A DNA stretch of 64,000 bases from Sulfurospirillum halorespirans DSM 13726 (GTDB lineage Bacteria > Campylobacterota > Campylobacteria > Campylobacterales > Sulfurospirillaceae). The stretch lies in assembly GCF_001723605.1 (NCBI RefSeq), contig NZ_CP017111.1, forward strand, positions 682,001 to 746,000, given 5' to 3'. Positions 36,534 through 46,467 of the stretch are shown here, piece by piece. The notes under the pieces are model-generated. The model saw nothing but the letters and a program-made list of their open reading frames with translations. It did no database searches and was not told the DNA's origin. Each line of letters begins with the position of its first letter. Position 1 is the first letter of the stretch. A program made the position numbers and the translations under genes.

Positions 36534-39352
36534 TAAAAATTTACGGCGCTAGAGAGAATAATCTTAAAAATATCAACCTAGAAATTCCTAAAAACAAACT
36601 CGTAGTTTTTACGGGGCTGAGCGGAAGTGGTAAAAGTACTTTGGCGTTTGATACGCTCTATGCAGAGGGACAACGTCGCTACATTGAGTCGCTTTCGTCC
36701 TATGCCAGACAGTTTTTGGACCGTGTGGGAAAACCTGATGTCGATAAAATCGAAGGCTTAACGCCTGCTATTGCAATTGATCAAAAAACAACGAGCAAAA
36801 ACCCACGCTCAACCGTGGGAACGATTACCGAAATTTATGATTATCTGCGTCTGCTTTACGCGCGTGTGGGTAAACAGCACTGCCATTTGTGTGGCAAAGA
36901 GATTTCCCAAATGTCGGTAGCTGACATTATCGAGCAGGTCTTAAAACTCCCTCCTGAAACAAAACTTTCTATCTTAGCACCCCTCGTGCGTGAGAAAAAA
37001 GGAAGCTTTGCAGACATGATCGAATCGTTGCGTCATAAAGGTTACGTGCGTGCTCTGATTGATGGCGTTATGGTACGTTTGGATGAAGAAGTTGAGCTTT
37101 TAAAAACTAAAAAGCATACGATTAAAGTCATTATTGACCGTGTGGTGGTGCGTGAAGAGAACAAAGAGCGAATCGCTACAGACATTGAAAAAGCGCTTTT
37201 GGAGAGTTATGGTGAAGTCGAACTGGATATCTCCAATGCCGAAGAAGTAGGGCTTCCAACGTCTCACATTCACTATAGCGAGCATTTAGCATGTTTTGAT
37301 TGTAAGATCAGTTTTGAACCCCTCGAGCCGCTCTCCTTTTCGTTTAACTCTCCTAAAGGTGCGTGTCCAACGTGCGATGGTTTGGGCATTCGCTACACGC
37401 TGGATTTGAAAAAAATCATCAATGAGCATGTGAGCATCGAAGAGGGTGCGATTAAAATATTTTACGGGTTTAACAAAAGCTTTTATGCCAAATTTTTACA
37501 CGCCTTTTGTGAGGGTGCGGGGATTAATACCAAGATACCGTATGAAGAGTTAGAGGAGTACCAACAAAAAGCCATTTTGCACGGTGGTGTGGAAGATGCG
37601 ACCTTCTTTTGGAAAAAACATAAACTGACCCGCAAATGGGAAGGTGTGATCAAAATCGCCTACGATATGCTCAAAGATGAAAAAGAGCTCGGTGATTATA
37701 TGAGTGAAAAGACGTGCGACACGTGTGGTGGGTACCGTCTCAAAAAAGAGAGTTTGGCGGTTCGTTTGGCAAAGAAAAATATCGCCGATATTTTGGAGCT
37801 TCCGATCGATCAGTGTTTAGCTTTTTTCAAAGACGAGAAAAACTTTGCTTCGATGAAAGCCCAACACAAGATGATTTCGGAGCCTATTTTAAAAGAGATT
37901 AAAGAGCGTCTTTACTTCTTATTTGATGTAGGTCTGGGTTATATCAGCCTTGGACGCGACGCACGGACGATCAGCGGTGGTGAGGCACAACGGATTCGCA
38001 TCGCTTCGCAGATTGGTAGTGGATTGACTGGGGTTATGTATGTTCTAGATGAGCCCAGCATTGGTTTGCACGAGCGCGATACGCTTAAACTCATCCGAAC
38101 GCTTCGCAGTTTGCAGAAAAAAGGTAACTCGGTTATTGTCGTTGAGCATGACAAAGAGACGATTAAAACCGCAGATTTTATTGTCGACATTGGTCCTGGG
38201 GCTGGAAAGTTTGGGGGTGAAGTGGTCTTTCAAGGCACCAACGAAGAGCTTTTAAAAAGCAATACGCTCACCGCGCAATACCTCAATGGCACGAAAGTGA
38301 TTAATTACCGTGAGAACCGAAAACAGACGCGTTGGATCGAGCTTAATCATGTCACGATCAACAATATTCAAAACCTTGATGTCAAAATTCCACTGGGAAA
38401 TCTTGTCGCCATTACGGGTGTGAGTGGGAGTGGTAAGAGCTCACTGATTCTTCAAACCCTGCTTCCTGTGGCAAAAGAGTATCTGAACCGTGCGAAAAAG
38501 GTGAACAAAGTTGCAGGCGTTGAGTGCATTGGACTCGATCAACTCGATAAAGTGATCTATCTGGATCAAAGCCCGATTGGAAGGACGCCTAGAAGTAATC
38601 CTGCAACGTATACAGGCGTGATGGATGAGATCAGGGCTCTGTTTGCGAAAACCAAAGAGGCGCAAATTCGTGGTTACAGTGTTGGTCGATTTTCGTTTAA
38701 CGTGAAGGGCGGACGTTGTGAGAAGTGCCAAGGTGATGGCGAAATTAAGATAGAGATGCACTTTTTACCCGACATCATGGTCAAATGTGACGTCTGTAAA
38801 GGCCATCGCTACAACGCGCAAACCTTGGAAATCAAGTACAAAGGCAAATCCATTTCGGACGTTTTAAGTATGAGTGTTGATGAAGCGTACGAGTTTTTCA
38901 AAGCAATTCCTAAAATTAACCAAAAAGTGCAAACGTTGGCAGATGTTGGTTTGGGCTACATTACCCTAGGTCAAAATGCGGTGACCCTCAGTGGTGGTGA
39001 AGCACAACGCATCAAGCTTGCCAAAGAGCTCAGCAAAAAAGATACAGGCAATACCTTGTACGTTTTGGATGAGCCAACGACAGGTTTACACTTCGCCGAT
39101 GTCGATAGATTGGTCAAAGTGTTACATCATCTCACAGATATGGGTAACTCGGTTTTGGTCATTGAACACAATATGGATGTCATCAAAAATGCAGACTATA
39201 TGATCGATATGGGACCAGAGGGCGGAAGCTACGGAGGGCGTATAATCGCGATGGGAACGCCATTTGAAGTCGCAAGAGATGCTGAGAAATCTGAAAGCTA
39301 TACGGGAAAATTTTTAGCAGTTGAATTGGAGTCAGAAAAGAAAAATCCTTAA
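36530..39352 (+). CDS. uvrA: Excinuclease ABC subunit A
   Basis: Damage-recognition ATPase of nucleotide excision repair, 940 residues. Two ABC domains are seen: Walker A GLSGSGKSTLAF (about 30-41) and GVSGSGKSSLI (about 630-640), two signature motifs (ISGGEAQRIRIA, LSGGEAQRIKLA) and zinc fingers CHLCG...CFDC...CPTCDG and CEKCQGDG...CDVCKGH. No palindrome copy lies within the gene. A 4-base overlap couples it to the TauE-like gene. Confidence 0.97.
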   Translation: MIKIYGARENNLKNINLEIPKNKLVVFTGLSGSGKSTLAFDTLYAEGQRRYIESLSSYARQFLDRVGKPDVDKIEGLTPAIAIDQKTTSKNPRSTVGTITEIYDYLRLLYARVGKQHCHLCGKEISQMSVADIIEQVLKLPPETKLSILAPLVREKKGSFADMIESLRHKGYVRALIDGVMVRLDEEVELLKTKKHTIKVIIDRVVVREENKERIATDIEKALLESYGEVELDISNAEEVGLPTSHIHYSEHLACFDCKISFEPLEPLSFSFNSPKGACPTCDGLGIRYTLDLKKIINEHVSIEEGAIKIFYGFNKSFYAKFLHAFCEGAGINTKIPYEELEEYQQKAILHGGVEDATFFWKKHKLTRKWEGVIKIAYDMLKDEKELGDYMSEKTCDTCGGYRLKKESLAVRLAKKNIADILELPIDQCLAFFKDEKNFASMKAQHKMISEPILKEIKERLYFLFDVGLGYISLGRDARTISGGEAQRIRIASQIGSGLTGVMYVLDEPSIGLHERDTLKLIRTLRSLQKKGNSVIVVEHDKETIKTADFIVDIGPGAGKFGGEVVFQGTNEELLKSNTLTAQYLNGTKVINYRENRKQTRWIELNHVTINNIQNLDVKIPLGNLVAITGVSGSGKSSLILQTLLPVAKEYLNRAKKVNKVAGVECIGLDQLDKVIYLDQSPIGRTPRSNPATYTGVMDEIRALFAKTKEAQIRGYSVGRFSFNVKGGRCEKCQGDGEIKIEMHFLPDIMVKCDVCKGHRYNAQTLEIKYKGKSISDVLSMSVDEAYEFFKAIPKINQKVQTLADVGLGYITLGQNAVTLSGGEAQRIKLAKELSKKDTGNTLYVLDEPTTGLHFADVDRLVKVLHHLTDMGNSVLVIEHNMDVIKNADYMIDMGPEGGSYGGRIIAMGTPFEVARDAEKSESYTGKFLAVELESEKKNP

Positions 39353-39440
39353 ATGTTTCATTTAGTAACGCTTTTTAAGTGAAAAAAACCTATGAATCTC
39401 TTTACATGTAAACCTACATAAGTTAGACATATCTTTTCAT

Positions 39441-39446
39441 TATAAT
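39441..39446 (+). promoter_or_regulatory. Predicted -10 element for the first DAACS symporter
   Basis: TATAAT, 31 bases before the TTG start at 39477. A palindrome copy (39402) lies about 30 bases further upstream, roughly where an activator or repressor could sit, but no function is shown. Confidence 0.5.
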
Positions 39447-39476
39447 CGCTCTATCTAAAAATTCAAAGGATGTTTC

Positions 39477-40802
39477 TTGGAACAGGTTACGAGTGTTGTA
39501 AAGAAAAAAGACTGGATGCACTACACGATTAAAAGTTTAGCGTTCTGGGTTGTATTTGCCATTATTGCAGGTATTGTTTTTGGTATGGTTGACCCGAAAA
39601 TGGCAGTTTTAGCAAAACCGGGTATTGATTGGTTTATCCAAATCCTCAAATGGCTTGTTGGTCCGATTATCTTTTTAACGATTATCTCAGGTATTGTAGG
39701 GCTTGAGAGTCTTAAAGAAGTAGGCTCTATTGGACTTAAAGCGTTTATCTATTTTGAAGTGGTCAGCACCTTTGCACTTGCGATTGGTGTACTTTTTGGT
39801 AATTGGTTTGGTCCAGGAAACGGTATGAACCTCTCGGTTGAGTCGTTAGATCCTAAGAGTGTTGCGAAATTTACCAACGTCAACCAAGATGTTGGCTCAT
39901 TTATGTCCATCCTCAAAGGCGCCATTCCTCACGATCCTATCACGCCATTTATCAATGGAAATACACTTCAAGTGCTCGTAATGGCGTTGGTTTTGGCAAT
40001 TTTAATCTCTGCTTTTGGTGGTAAACATAAACCAACCATTTTAAAGCCTCTGGAAATTGCACAAAACTTCTTTTTCAAAATTCTAACCATTTTGATGTGG
40101 TTAAGTCCTATTGCGAGCTTTAGTGCGATGGCGTTTTTGATTGGTAAATTTGGTATTGCCTCTCTCATCAATATGGCAAGTTTACTCGGGGTTATGTTTA
40201 TCTCCGTTCTTGCCTTTATCTTTGGTGTGCTTGGTATCATCATGGCAATCTTTAAGATCAACATCTTCAAATTTATGCGTTTCATCGCTAAAGAGGTCTT
40301 GATCGTTTTTGCAACCTCTTCAAGTGAATCAGCGCTCGCGCCACTCATGAAAAGACTTGAAGCAGCAGGTGTGAGCAGAGGAACGACGGGGCTGGTTATT
40401 CCTACAGGCTATTCGTTTAACCTTGATTGTACGAACATCTATCTCTCCTTGTCGATCATCTTTATCTCTCAAGCGTTTAACATTCCATTAACCCTTGCAG
40501 AAGAGCTTTCGATCATCTTCATCCTTATGGTCACTTCAAAAGGTGCTGTGGGTGTGACAGGTTCTGGCTTTATCGTGCTTGCAGGAACCTTATCAGCAAT
40601 GGGTGGCGCAATTCCTGTGGTTACCGTTGCGGTTCTTTTGGGCGTGGATAAGTTTATGAGCGAGATGAGAGCGGTTGGAAACCTGTGTGGAAACGCAGTG
40701 GCAGCCGTTGTTGTCGGTGCTTGGGATAAACAGATCGATATGGAAAAATTCAAATATTCTCTTGATCATCCAGAAACGGTTGCAGACGCGATTCCTGGTT
40801 GA
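39477..40802 (+). CDS. DAACS-family dicarboxylate/amino acid:cation symporter, copy 1
   Basis: 441 residues of the GltP/DctA family (Glt fold, eight membrane helices and two hairpins). The substrate site is intact: the serine-rich VFATSSSESALAPLM, then GYSFNLDCTNIYLSLS (NMDGT-like motif as NLDCT) and a final GNLCGNAVAAVVVGAWD. Probably takes up C4-dicarboxylates or glutamate/aspartate with protons or sodium. Start is TTG with AAAGGA upstream; no ATG fits. A close paralogue follows at 40979. Confidence 0.88.
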   Translation: MEQVTSVVKKKDWMHYTIKSLAFWVVFAIIAGIVFGMVDPKMAVLAKPGIDWFIQILKWLVGPIIFLTIISGIVGLESLKEVGSIGLKAFIYFEVVSTFALAIGVLFGNWFGPGNGMNLSVESLDPKSVAKFTNVNQDVGSFMSILKGAIPHDPITPFINGNTLQVLVMALVLAILISAFGGKHKPTILKPLEIAQNFFFKILTILMWLSPIASFSAMAFLIGKFGIASLINMASLLGVMFISVLAFIFGVLGIIMAIFKINIFKFMRFIAKEVLIVFATSSSESALAPLMKRLEAAGVSRGTTGLVIPTGYSFNLDCTNIYLSLSIIFISQAFNIPLTLAEELSIIFILMVTSKGAVGVTGSGFIVLAGTLSAMGGAIPVVTVAVLLGVDKFMSEMRAVGNLCGNAVAAVVVGAWDKQIDMEKFKYSLDHPETVADAIPG

Positions 40803-40810
40803 TACTTTTT

Positions 40811-40841
40811 GAAGCGAATGTGGATTTTCCGCATTCGCTTC
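40811..40841 (+). terminator. Terminator after DAACS copy 1
   Basis: GAAGCGAATG pairs with CATTCGCTTC, extended by TGG/CCG (one G-T pair) to a 13-base-pair stem with loop ATTTT, followed by a pyrimidine-rich CTCTCTTTC. A strong hairpin, 8 bases after the symporter stop. Confidence 0.8.
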
Positions 40842-40978
40842 CTCTCTCTTTCGCTTAAAAATCTCATTAAAATCCCCTCTGCTGTGTCATAATTAAAAAA
40901 AACGACTCTTCCCAATCTTTACATGTAAAGGGAAATCTTTGTGTGTGCTGGTTCAAAAGGGTATTAAAGGCATTTTAA

Positions 40979-42307
40979 TTGGAAACACTCACTGAAAAAA
41001 AAGTGACCCGTAAAGATTGGACACACTATACGATTAAAAGTTTGGCTTTTTGGGTGGTTGTGGCGATTATCTCCGGTGTGACGCTTGGTATGGTTGACCC
41101 TTCTCTTGCGGTAAAAGCAAAACCGGGAATTGATTGGTTTATTCAGGTTTTGAAATGGTTGGTGGGACCGATTATCTTTTTAACGATTATCTCAGGCATT
41201 GTTGGGCTTGAGAGTCTTAAAGAGGTTGGCTCTATCGGGCTTAAGGCGTTTGTCTATTTTGAAGTGGTGAGTACGTTTGCGCTTGCCATTGGCGTGCTCT
41301 TTGGAAATATTCTCAAACCAGGGCATGGAATGAACCTTAGCGTTGAGTCTTTGGACGCTTCGAGTGTGGCGAATTTCACAAAACCAGGGCAAGAGAGCGC
41401 AACGGCGTGGAGCATTTTAAAAAGTGCCATTCCACATGATCCGATTACTCCATTTTTGCATGGCAATACCCTTCAAGTTTTGGTGATGGCGCTTGTTTTA
41501 GCGATTCTGCTCTCTGCGTTTGGTGGCAAATACAAACCTATCATTTTAAAACCACTGGAGCAGGTGCAAAACGTTTTCTTTAAAATTTTAACGCTTGTCA
41601 TGTGGCTAAGCCCATTAGCGAGTTTTAGCGCGATGGCATTTTTGATCGGTAAATTTGGCATTGCTTCTTTGATTGGTATGGCAAGTTTGCTGGGCGTTAT
41701 GCTGGTTTCGGTTTTGGTCTTTTTATTTGGTGTTCTTGGCATTATCTTGTGGTTTTTCAAAATCAATGTCTTTAAATTTATGCGTTTTATCGCCAAAGAA
41801 GTTTTAATTGTCTTTGCAACCTCTTCGAGCGAATCGGCATTGGCACCGTTGATGCGCAAACTAGAAGCAGCGGGGGTGAGTCGCGGAACCACGGGACTTG
41901 TGATTCCCACGGGCTATTCGTTTAACCTTGATTGTACCAACATCTACCTCTCGCTCTCCGTCATCTTTTTAGCGCAAGCGTTTAACATTCCTCTCACGCT
42001 CTCCCACGAGCTTTCCATTATCTTTATTTTGATGGTTGCGTCTAAAGGTGCGGTGGGTGTTACGGGTTCAGGCTTTATCGTGCTTGCAGGCACGCTCTCG
42101 GCGATGGGCGATGTGATCCCTGTGGTGACAGTGGCAGTACTCCTTGGCGTTGATAAATTTATGAGCGAGATGCGCGCGGTCGGTAACCTGTGTGGTAACG
42201 CCGTGGCGGCGGTGGTCGTTGGTGCTTGGGATAAACAGATCGATATGGAAAAATTCAAATACACACTGGATCACCCCGAAAGCGTTGAAGACGTCATTCC
42301 TCTGTAG
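40979..42307 (+). CDS. DAACS-family dicarboxylate/amino acid:cation symporter, copy 2
   Basis: 442 residues, nearly the same as copy 1 along its whole length (identical or conservative at most positions; main differences in the first 30 residues, the loop near 115-140 and the extreme C-terminus). The FATSSSESALAPLM, NLDCTNIYLSLS and GNLCGNAVAA motifs are kept. It also uses a TTG start, behind AAAGG. Tandem duplication with its own leader and terminator suggests separate expression or slightly different substrates. Confidence 0.88.
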   Translation: METLTEKKVTRKDWTHYTIKSLAFWVVVAIISGVTLGMVDPSLAVKAKPGIDWFIQVLKWLVGPIIFLTIISGIVGLESLKEVGSIGLKAFVYFEVVSTFALAIGVLFGNILKPGHGMNLSVESLDASSVANFTKPGQESATAWSILKSAIPHDPITPFLHGNTLQVLVMALVLAILLSAFGGKYKPIILKPLEQVQNVFFKILTLVMWLSPLASFSAMAFLIGKFGIASLIGMASLLGVMLVSVLVFLFGVLGIILWFFKINVFKFMRFIAKEVLIVFATSSSESALAPLMRKLEAAGVSRGTTGLVIPTGYSFNLDCTNIYLSLSVIFLAQAFNIPLTLSHELSIIFILMVASKGAVGVTGSGFIVLAGTLSAMGDVIPVVTVAVLLGVDKFMSEMRAVGNLCGNAVAAVVVGAWDKQIDMEKFKYTLDHPESVEDVIPL

Positions 42308-42324
42308 TCGCATGCAACGAATTG

Positions 42325-42356
42325 GAGTTCTTGCGACGCTACGGTTGTAAGAACTC
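42325..42356 (+). terminator. Terminator after DAACS copy 2
   Basis: GAGTTCTTGCGAC pairs with the later GTTGTAAGAACTC (13 pairs, two of them G-T) around a short loop, followed by TTCT. Located 18 bases after the symporter stop. Confidence 0.65.
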
Positions 42357-42398
42357 TTCTAGGCGGCTTCTCTCATTAGCTTTTTAACTAAAGCGCGC

Positions 42399-42404
42399 TA
42401 TAAT
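42399..42404 (+). promoter_or_regulatory. Predicted -10 element for the HDOD gene
   Basis: TATAAT, 32 bases before the HDOD ATG. No -35 identified. Confidence 0.5.
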
Positions 42405-42435
42405 CTTTACAAATTCATTAAAGCGAGATGACATC

Positions 42436-43245
42436 ATGCTTGAAGAGATAGCTGAGCGCATCAAATCACTTCCACCCCTTCCAAAAAGTTTCCATCAGAT
42501 GACATTGATCTGCAAAGATCCCGATGCCAGCGTCAACGACCTTTCCCGTGTGATCGAAGAAGATCCGATGATGGTCGCGAACCTTTTAAAGGTAGCGAAT
42601 TCGCCTCTGTATGGTTTTAGACGCGAAATCAAGAGTGTGGTGCAAGCCGTCGGTCTTTTTGGCATGTCCACAACCCGTTCTTTGGTCATGGATATGTCGA
42701 TTAAAAAACTCTTACATGTAGACATGGCGCCCTATGGCATTACGCCTGAAGAGTTCGCTTCCATCTCTAGTTTGCAAAGTGCCTTGATGTTGCAGTGGTA
42801 CGGCAAAGTCGATGCAAGCAAGGTTGATCTTCTATTCCTTGCGGCGCTTTTGCAAGAGACGGGCAAAATTCTCATCGCCGATGAGATCGCCAAAAATAAT
42901 GAAACCTATCAATTTCGCTCTGAAATAGAGAGCTGTAATAATATTGCCGATGTCGAGCGTATGTTTGTGCGCATCACCAGCAGTGAAGTAACCTCACGCA
43001 TCTTCAAACACTGGAAGTTTGATAAAACGATGGTCGAAGCGATCGAATACACCGATGCGATTGGCGCAGCACCTGAGGCGATTCGTCCGTACTCTTTTGC
43101 GCTCAAAGTGGTTAAAACCGCGATTCCTCTCAACGCACCACTCAGTGAGCGCAGTGTGAATATGGCGCTGAACCTTTTAGAAAAAGAAAAATTCGACCAA
43201 ACGCTGTTTCTTGGCGTGGTTCAGTCCCTTAAAAAATCCTACTAA
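42436..43245 (+). CDS. HDOD-domain protein
   Basis: 269 residues. The HDOD domain (about 1-200) is clear from IAERIKSLPPLPKSFHQM, LSRVIEEDPMMVANLLKVANSPLYG and VVQAVGLFGMSTTRSLVMD (in segments). HDOD proteins lack the metal-binding HD residues and act as signalling scaffolds, often in chemotaxis, motility or second-messenger control. No output domain is fused. A near copy of the palindrome (42712) is read L-H-V-D. polA follows after 25 bases. Confidence 0.85.
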   Translation: MLEEIAERIKSLPPLPKSFHQMTLICKDPDASVNDLSRVIEEDPMMVANLLKVANSPLYGFRREIKSVVQAVGLFGMSTTRSLVMDMSIKKLLHVDMAPYGITPEEFASISSLQSALMLQWYGKVDASKVDLLFLAALLQETGKILIADEIAKNNETYQFRSEIESCNNIADVERMFVRITSSEVTSRIFKHWKFDKTMVEAIEYTDAIGAAPEAIRPYSFALKVVKTAIPLNAPLSERSVNMALNLLEKEKFDQTLFLGVVQSLKKSY

Positions 43246-43270
43246 ACTCTTTACATGTAAAGGCGCTTTT

Positions 43271-45928
43271 GTGAAAACACTTACCATCATTGATACTTTT
43301 GGCTTTTTTTTTAGAAACTACTTCGCACTTCCTCAACTGCGCAATTCCCAAGGCTTTCCCACAGGACTTTTGACGGGATTTGCCAATTTTATCTACGCGA
43401 TTAAAAACGAGCATGACACCGATTATCTGCTCTTTGCACTGGACAGCAAAGGCAAGAATTTTCGCCATGAGATTGATCCTAATTACAAAGCCAATCGCCC
43501 TGAAGCGCCGGAAGATTTAAGGCGCCAGCTTCCCGTTGCGATTTCGTGGATCGAGAAAATGGGCTTCAAATGCTACAACGAAGAGGGCTTTGAAGCTGAC
43601 GATGTCATTGCCTCTGCGGTACGTTTTGCCAAACACCATGACATCAAAGTGCGCATCGTCACGCACGATAAAGACCTTTATCAGCTCATCGATGATGGCA
43701 GAGTTGTCATCTACGATCCGATGAAAAAGATGGAGATCGATACCGAAAAATGTTTTGAGAAATTTGGCGTTTATCCGCATAAAATCAATGACTATCTAGC
43801 CCTCGTAGGTGATGTTGCCGACAATATCCCTGGTGTGAAAGGCATTGGACCCAAGGGTGCTAAAAAACTTTTGGATGATTATGACACGGTGGAAGGCGTG
43901 TACGAAAACTTAGAGCGGATCGGAAATCCTCGTGTGCAAGCGATGTTGGAGGAAGGGCGCGAAAATGCCTTTTTGAGCAAACAGTTGGTGCGTTTGGATA
44001 ACTCGCTTAATATCGCCGATAAGTTTGAGTCGTTTCATCTTCCATGCGATAATCCACTGCTTGGCATTGTCGATGAACTTGAAAAATACGAACTGCGCCA
44101 TATGCTCTCACGCGTACGAAATGAAGCTTTACATGTAAAACCCAAAGAAGCGGTGAAAACGGGCTTTAACGCGATTTTGCTCGATGATGCCAAGATGCTG
44201 TTTAACACCATCGAAGGCATTGAAGACGATGCTATTGTCGCCTTTGATACCGAGACCAATGCACTGGATGCGTACAATGCAAAGATCGTAGGATTCTCCT
44301 TTGCGATCAATCAGGATGAAGCGTACTACGTTCCCATCGCGCACCACTATTTGGGTGTGGGCGATCAGATCAGTTTAGAAGATGCAAAACGTGCATTGAC
44401 ACAACTCTTTACCCATAAAATCGTAGGACAAAATCTCAAATTTGATCTTGCTGTCATCGAAAACAATTTTGGCATCCGCGATGTCGCGATTTACGCCGAT
44501 ACGATGCTTTTGGCATGGTTACTCAATCCTGAAACCAATGTGGGGCTTGATACGTTGGCTCTGCGCTTTTTCAACCATGCGATGGTGAAGTTTAAAGAGG
44601 TCGTTGCCAAAGGTGAAAACTTTAGCAGCGTGCCTTTGGAAAAAGCGTGTGAATATGCCAGTGAAGATGCGTGGATGACGCTCAAACTTTACCACAAACT
44701 CCAAGAGATGTTAGAGCCGCATCTGCTTGATCTGGCAAAATCGGTGGAATTTCCGTTTATTAAGACCTTGATGAAGATGGAAAAAGAGGGCATCAAAGTC
44801 GATGCGCCTTATTTTGAGACACTCTTAAAGCGAACCGATCATGCGATTGAAGCGTTGAAAGTAGAAATATTTGCCCTGTGCGATGCCACTTTTAACCTCA
44901 ATTCTACGCAGCAACTGGGAGCTGTTTTGTTTGAACAACTGGGGCTTCCGACCGTGAAAAAGACCAAAACAGGTTACAGTACCGATGAAAATGTGCTCAA
45001 TGAACTTCTGGATAAACACCCCAGTATCGCGAAAATTTTAGAATACCGAGAGCTTTATAAATTACGTTCAACCTACATTGAACCATTGCTAAAACTCTCA
45101 AAAGAGTCCCCCGTTGGGCGCATCCACACTTCGTTTATGCAAACGGGAACCTCCACAGGAAGGCTGAGTTCTAAAGATCCCAATCTTCAAAATATTCCGG
45201 TTAAAACCGAGCTAGGACGCGAAGTGCGTGGCGGGTTTATAGCCAAAGAGGGGTATAAACTGATCGGCATCGACTACTCACAAATTGAGCTCAGGCTTTT
45301 GGCGCATTTTAGTGGCGATGAAGCAATGGTAGAAGCGTTTCGCTCCAACAAAGACATTCACAAAGAGACGGCACTCAAACTCTTTGGCGAAGAGGACGCG
45401 GCCGCCAAACGTGGTGTGGCAAAAAGCATTAACTTTGGACTCTTGTACGGCATGGGCCCCAAACGTTTGTCGGAGACGATTGGCATTAGCACCAAAGAGG
45501 CAAAGAGTTACATTGACAGCTATTTTGCGACGTTTCCAACGATCAAAAATTTTCTTACGGCGATTGCAGAAGGGGCTAAAAAAGAGGGATTTGTTCAGAC
45601 GCTGTTAGGGCGAAAACGCTATTTTGACTTTGAACACGCCAATGGCATGCAATACGCAGGCTACCTTCGCGAAGCGGTTAATACCGTTTTTCAAGGCAGT
45701 GCCGCCGATCTCATCAAGCTTTCGATGAATAAAATCATGACGACACTCGTGGATGATGAGGCAAAACTTTTGCTTCAAATTCACGATGAACTGATTTTTG
45801 AAGTCAAAGAGGAGAGGGCAGAAGCATTTGCCGAACAGGCACAAAAGGCAATGGAAGAGATTTACGCGCTTAAGGTGCCACTCAAAGTATCGATTGCCAT
45901 AGGCAATAATTGGGGAGAACTGAAATGA
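43271..45928 (+). CDS. polA: DNA polymerase I
   Basis: Repair and Okazaki-fragment-processing polymerase, 885 residues. The 5'-3' exonuclease occupies about 1-290 (VTHDKDLYQLID, GDVADNIPGVKGIGPKGA), the 3'-5' exonuclease about 300-480 with an intact DTETNALD metal site, and the polymerase domain the rest (GIDYSQIELRLLAHFSGD; QIHDELIFEV). The GTG at 43271 gives the normal N-terminus; the upstream in-frame ATG at 43211 lies in the HDOD gene. The AAAGG ribosome site is itself the tail of a TTACATGTAA copy (43251). Confidence 0.96.
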   Translation: MKTLTIIDTFGFFFRNYFALPQLRNSQGFPTGLLTGFANFIYAIKNEHDTDYLLFALDSKGKNFRHEIDPNYKANRPEAPEDLRRQLPVAISWIEKMGFKCYNEEGFEADDVIASAVRFAKHHDIKVRIVTHDKDLYQLIDDGRVVIYDPMKKMEIDTEKCFEKFGVYPHKINDYLALVGDVADNIPGVKGIGPKGAKKLLDDYDTVEGVYENLERIGNPRVQAMLEEGRENAFLSKQLVRLDNSLNIADKFESFHLPCDNPLLGIVDELEKYELRHMLSRVRNEALHVKPKEAVKTGFNAILLDDAKMLFNTIEGIEDDAIVAFDTETNALDAYNAKIVGFSFAINQDEAYYVPIAHHYLGVGDQISLEDAKRALTQLFTHKIVGQNLKFDLAVIENNFGIRDVAIYADTMLLAWLLNPETNVGLDTLALRFFNHAMVKFKEVVAKGENFSSVPLEKACEYASEDAWMTLKLYHKLQEMLEPHLLDLAKSVEFPFIKTLMKMEKEGIKVDAPYFETLLKRTDHAIEALKVEIFALCDATFNLNSTQQLGAVLFEQLGLPTVKKTKTGYSTDENVLNELLDKHPSIAKILEYRELYKLRSTYIEPLLKLSKESPVGRIHTSFMQTGTSTGRLSSKDPNLQNIPVKTELGREVRGGFIAKEGYKLIGIDYSQIELRLLAHFSGDEAMVEAFRSNKDIHKETALKLFGEEDAAAKRGVAKSINFGLLYGMGPKRLSETIGISTKEAKSYIDSYFATFPTIKNFLTAIAEGAKKEGFVQTLLGRKRYFDFEHANGMQYAGYLREAVNTVFQGSAADLIKLSMNKIMTTLVDDEAKLLLQIHDELIFEVKEERAEAFAEQAQKAMEEIYALKVPLKVSIAIGNNWGELK

Positions 45929-46467
45929 TCGAAGTTTTACTGTTAGCTTTTGCCTTAAGTATGGACGCTTTTGCGGTTTCCATCGGTCTTGGGGCAAAAC
46001 AAAATGGTCATACGACCAAAGCACTAGCCCTTAAAGCAGGGCTCTTTTTTGGCATTTTTCAAGCACTGATGCCACTCATTGGTTACGCAGGTGGAAAAGG
46101 TGTGCTTGGATTTGTAAGTGAATACGCGCACTACATTGCCTTTGGACTCCTGCTACTCATTGGTGCGAAGATGATCTACGAAGGGCTCAATGAAGGCGTT
46201 GGCGAAGAGCTTGCAAAGATTACCAATAAAATCATGCTCACCTTAGCAATTGCCACGAGCATTGACGCAATGGCGGCTGGTTTTAGTTTGATGCTTTTAG
46301 ATCTCAATCCACTGCTCGCCTGTGGCATCATCGGCTTGACCACTTTTATCATCAGCTTCATCGGTGTGCATGTGGGAAAACTAACGGGAACGTGGTTGGA
46401 GAGCAGAGCGGAGATTTTTGGTGGTGTGATTTTGGTGGCGATTGGATTTCGAATTCTGTTTTTTTAA
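45925..46467 (+). CDS. mntP: Manganese efflux pump MntP
   Basis: 180 residues, six membrane segments in two related halves, each with the family's Asp-containing motif: ALSMDAFAVSIGLGAK (about 11-26) and ATSIDAMAAGFSLML (about 110-124). This is the MntP/YebN pattern for Mn(II) export. The ATG at 45925 overlaps the polA stop (ATGA) and has GGGGAG upstream; the TTG at 45910 is less likely. Confidence 0.92.
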   Translation: MIEVLLLAFALSMDAFAVSIGLGAKQNGHTTKALALKAGLFFGIFQALMPLIGYAGGKGVLGFVSEYAHYIAFGLLLLIGAKMIYEGLNEGVGEELAKITNKIMLTLAIATSIDAMAAGFSLMLLDLNPLLACGIIGLTTFIISFIGVHVGKLTGTWLESRAEIFGGVILVAIGFRILFF

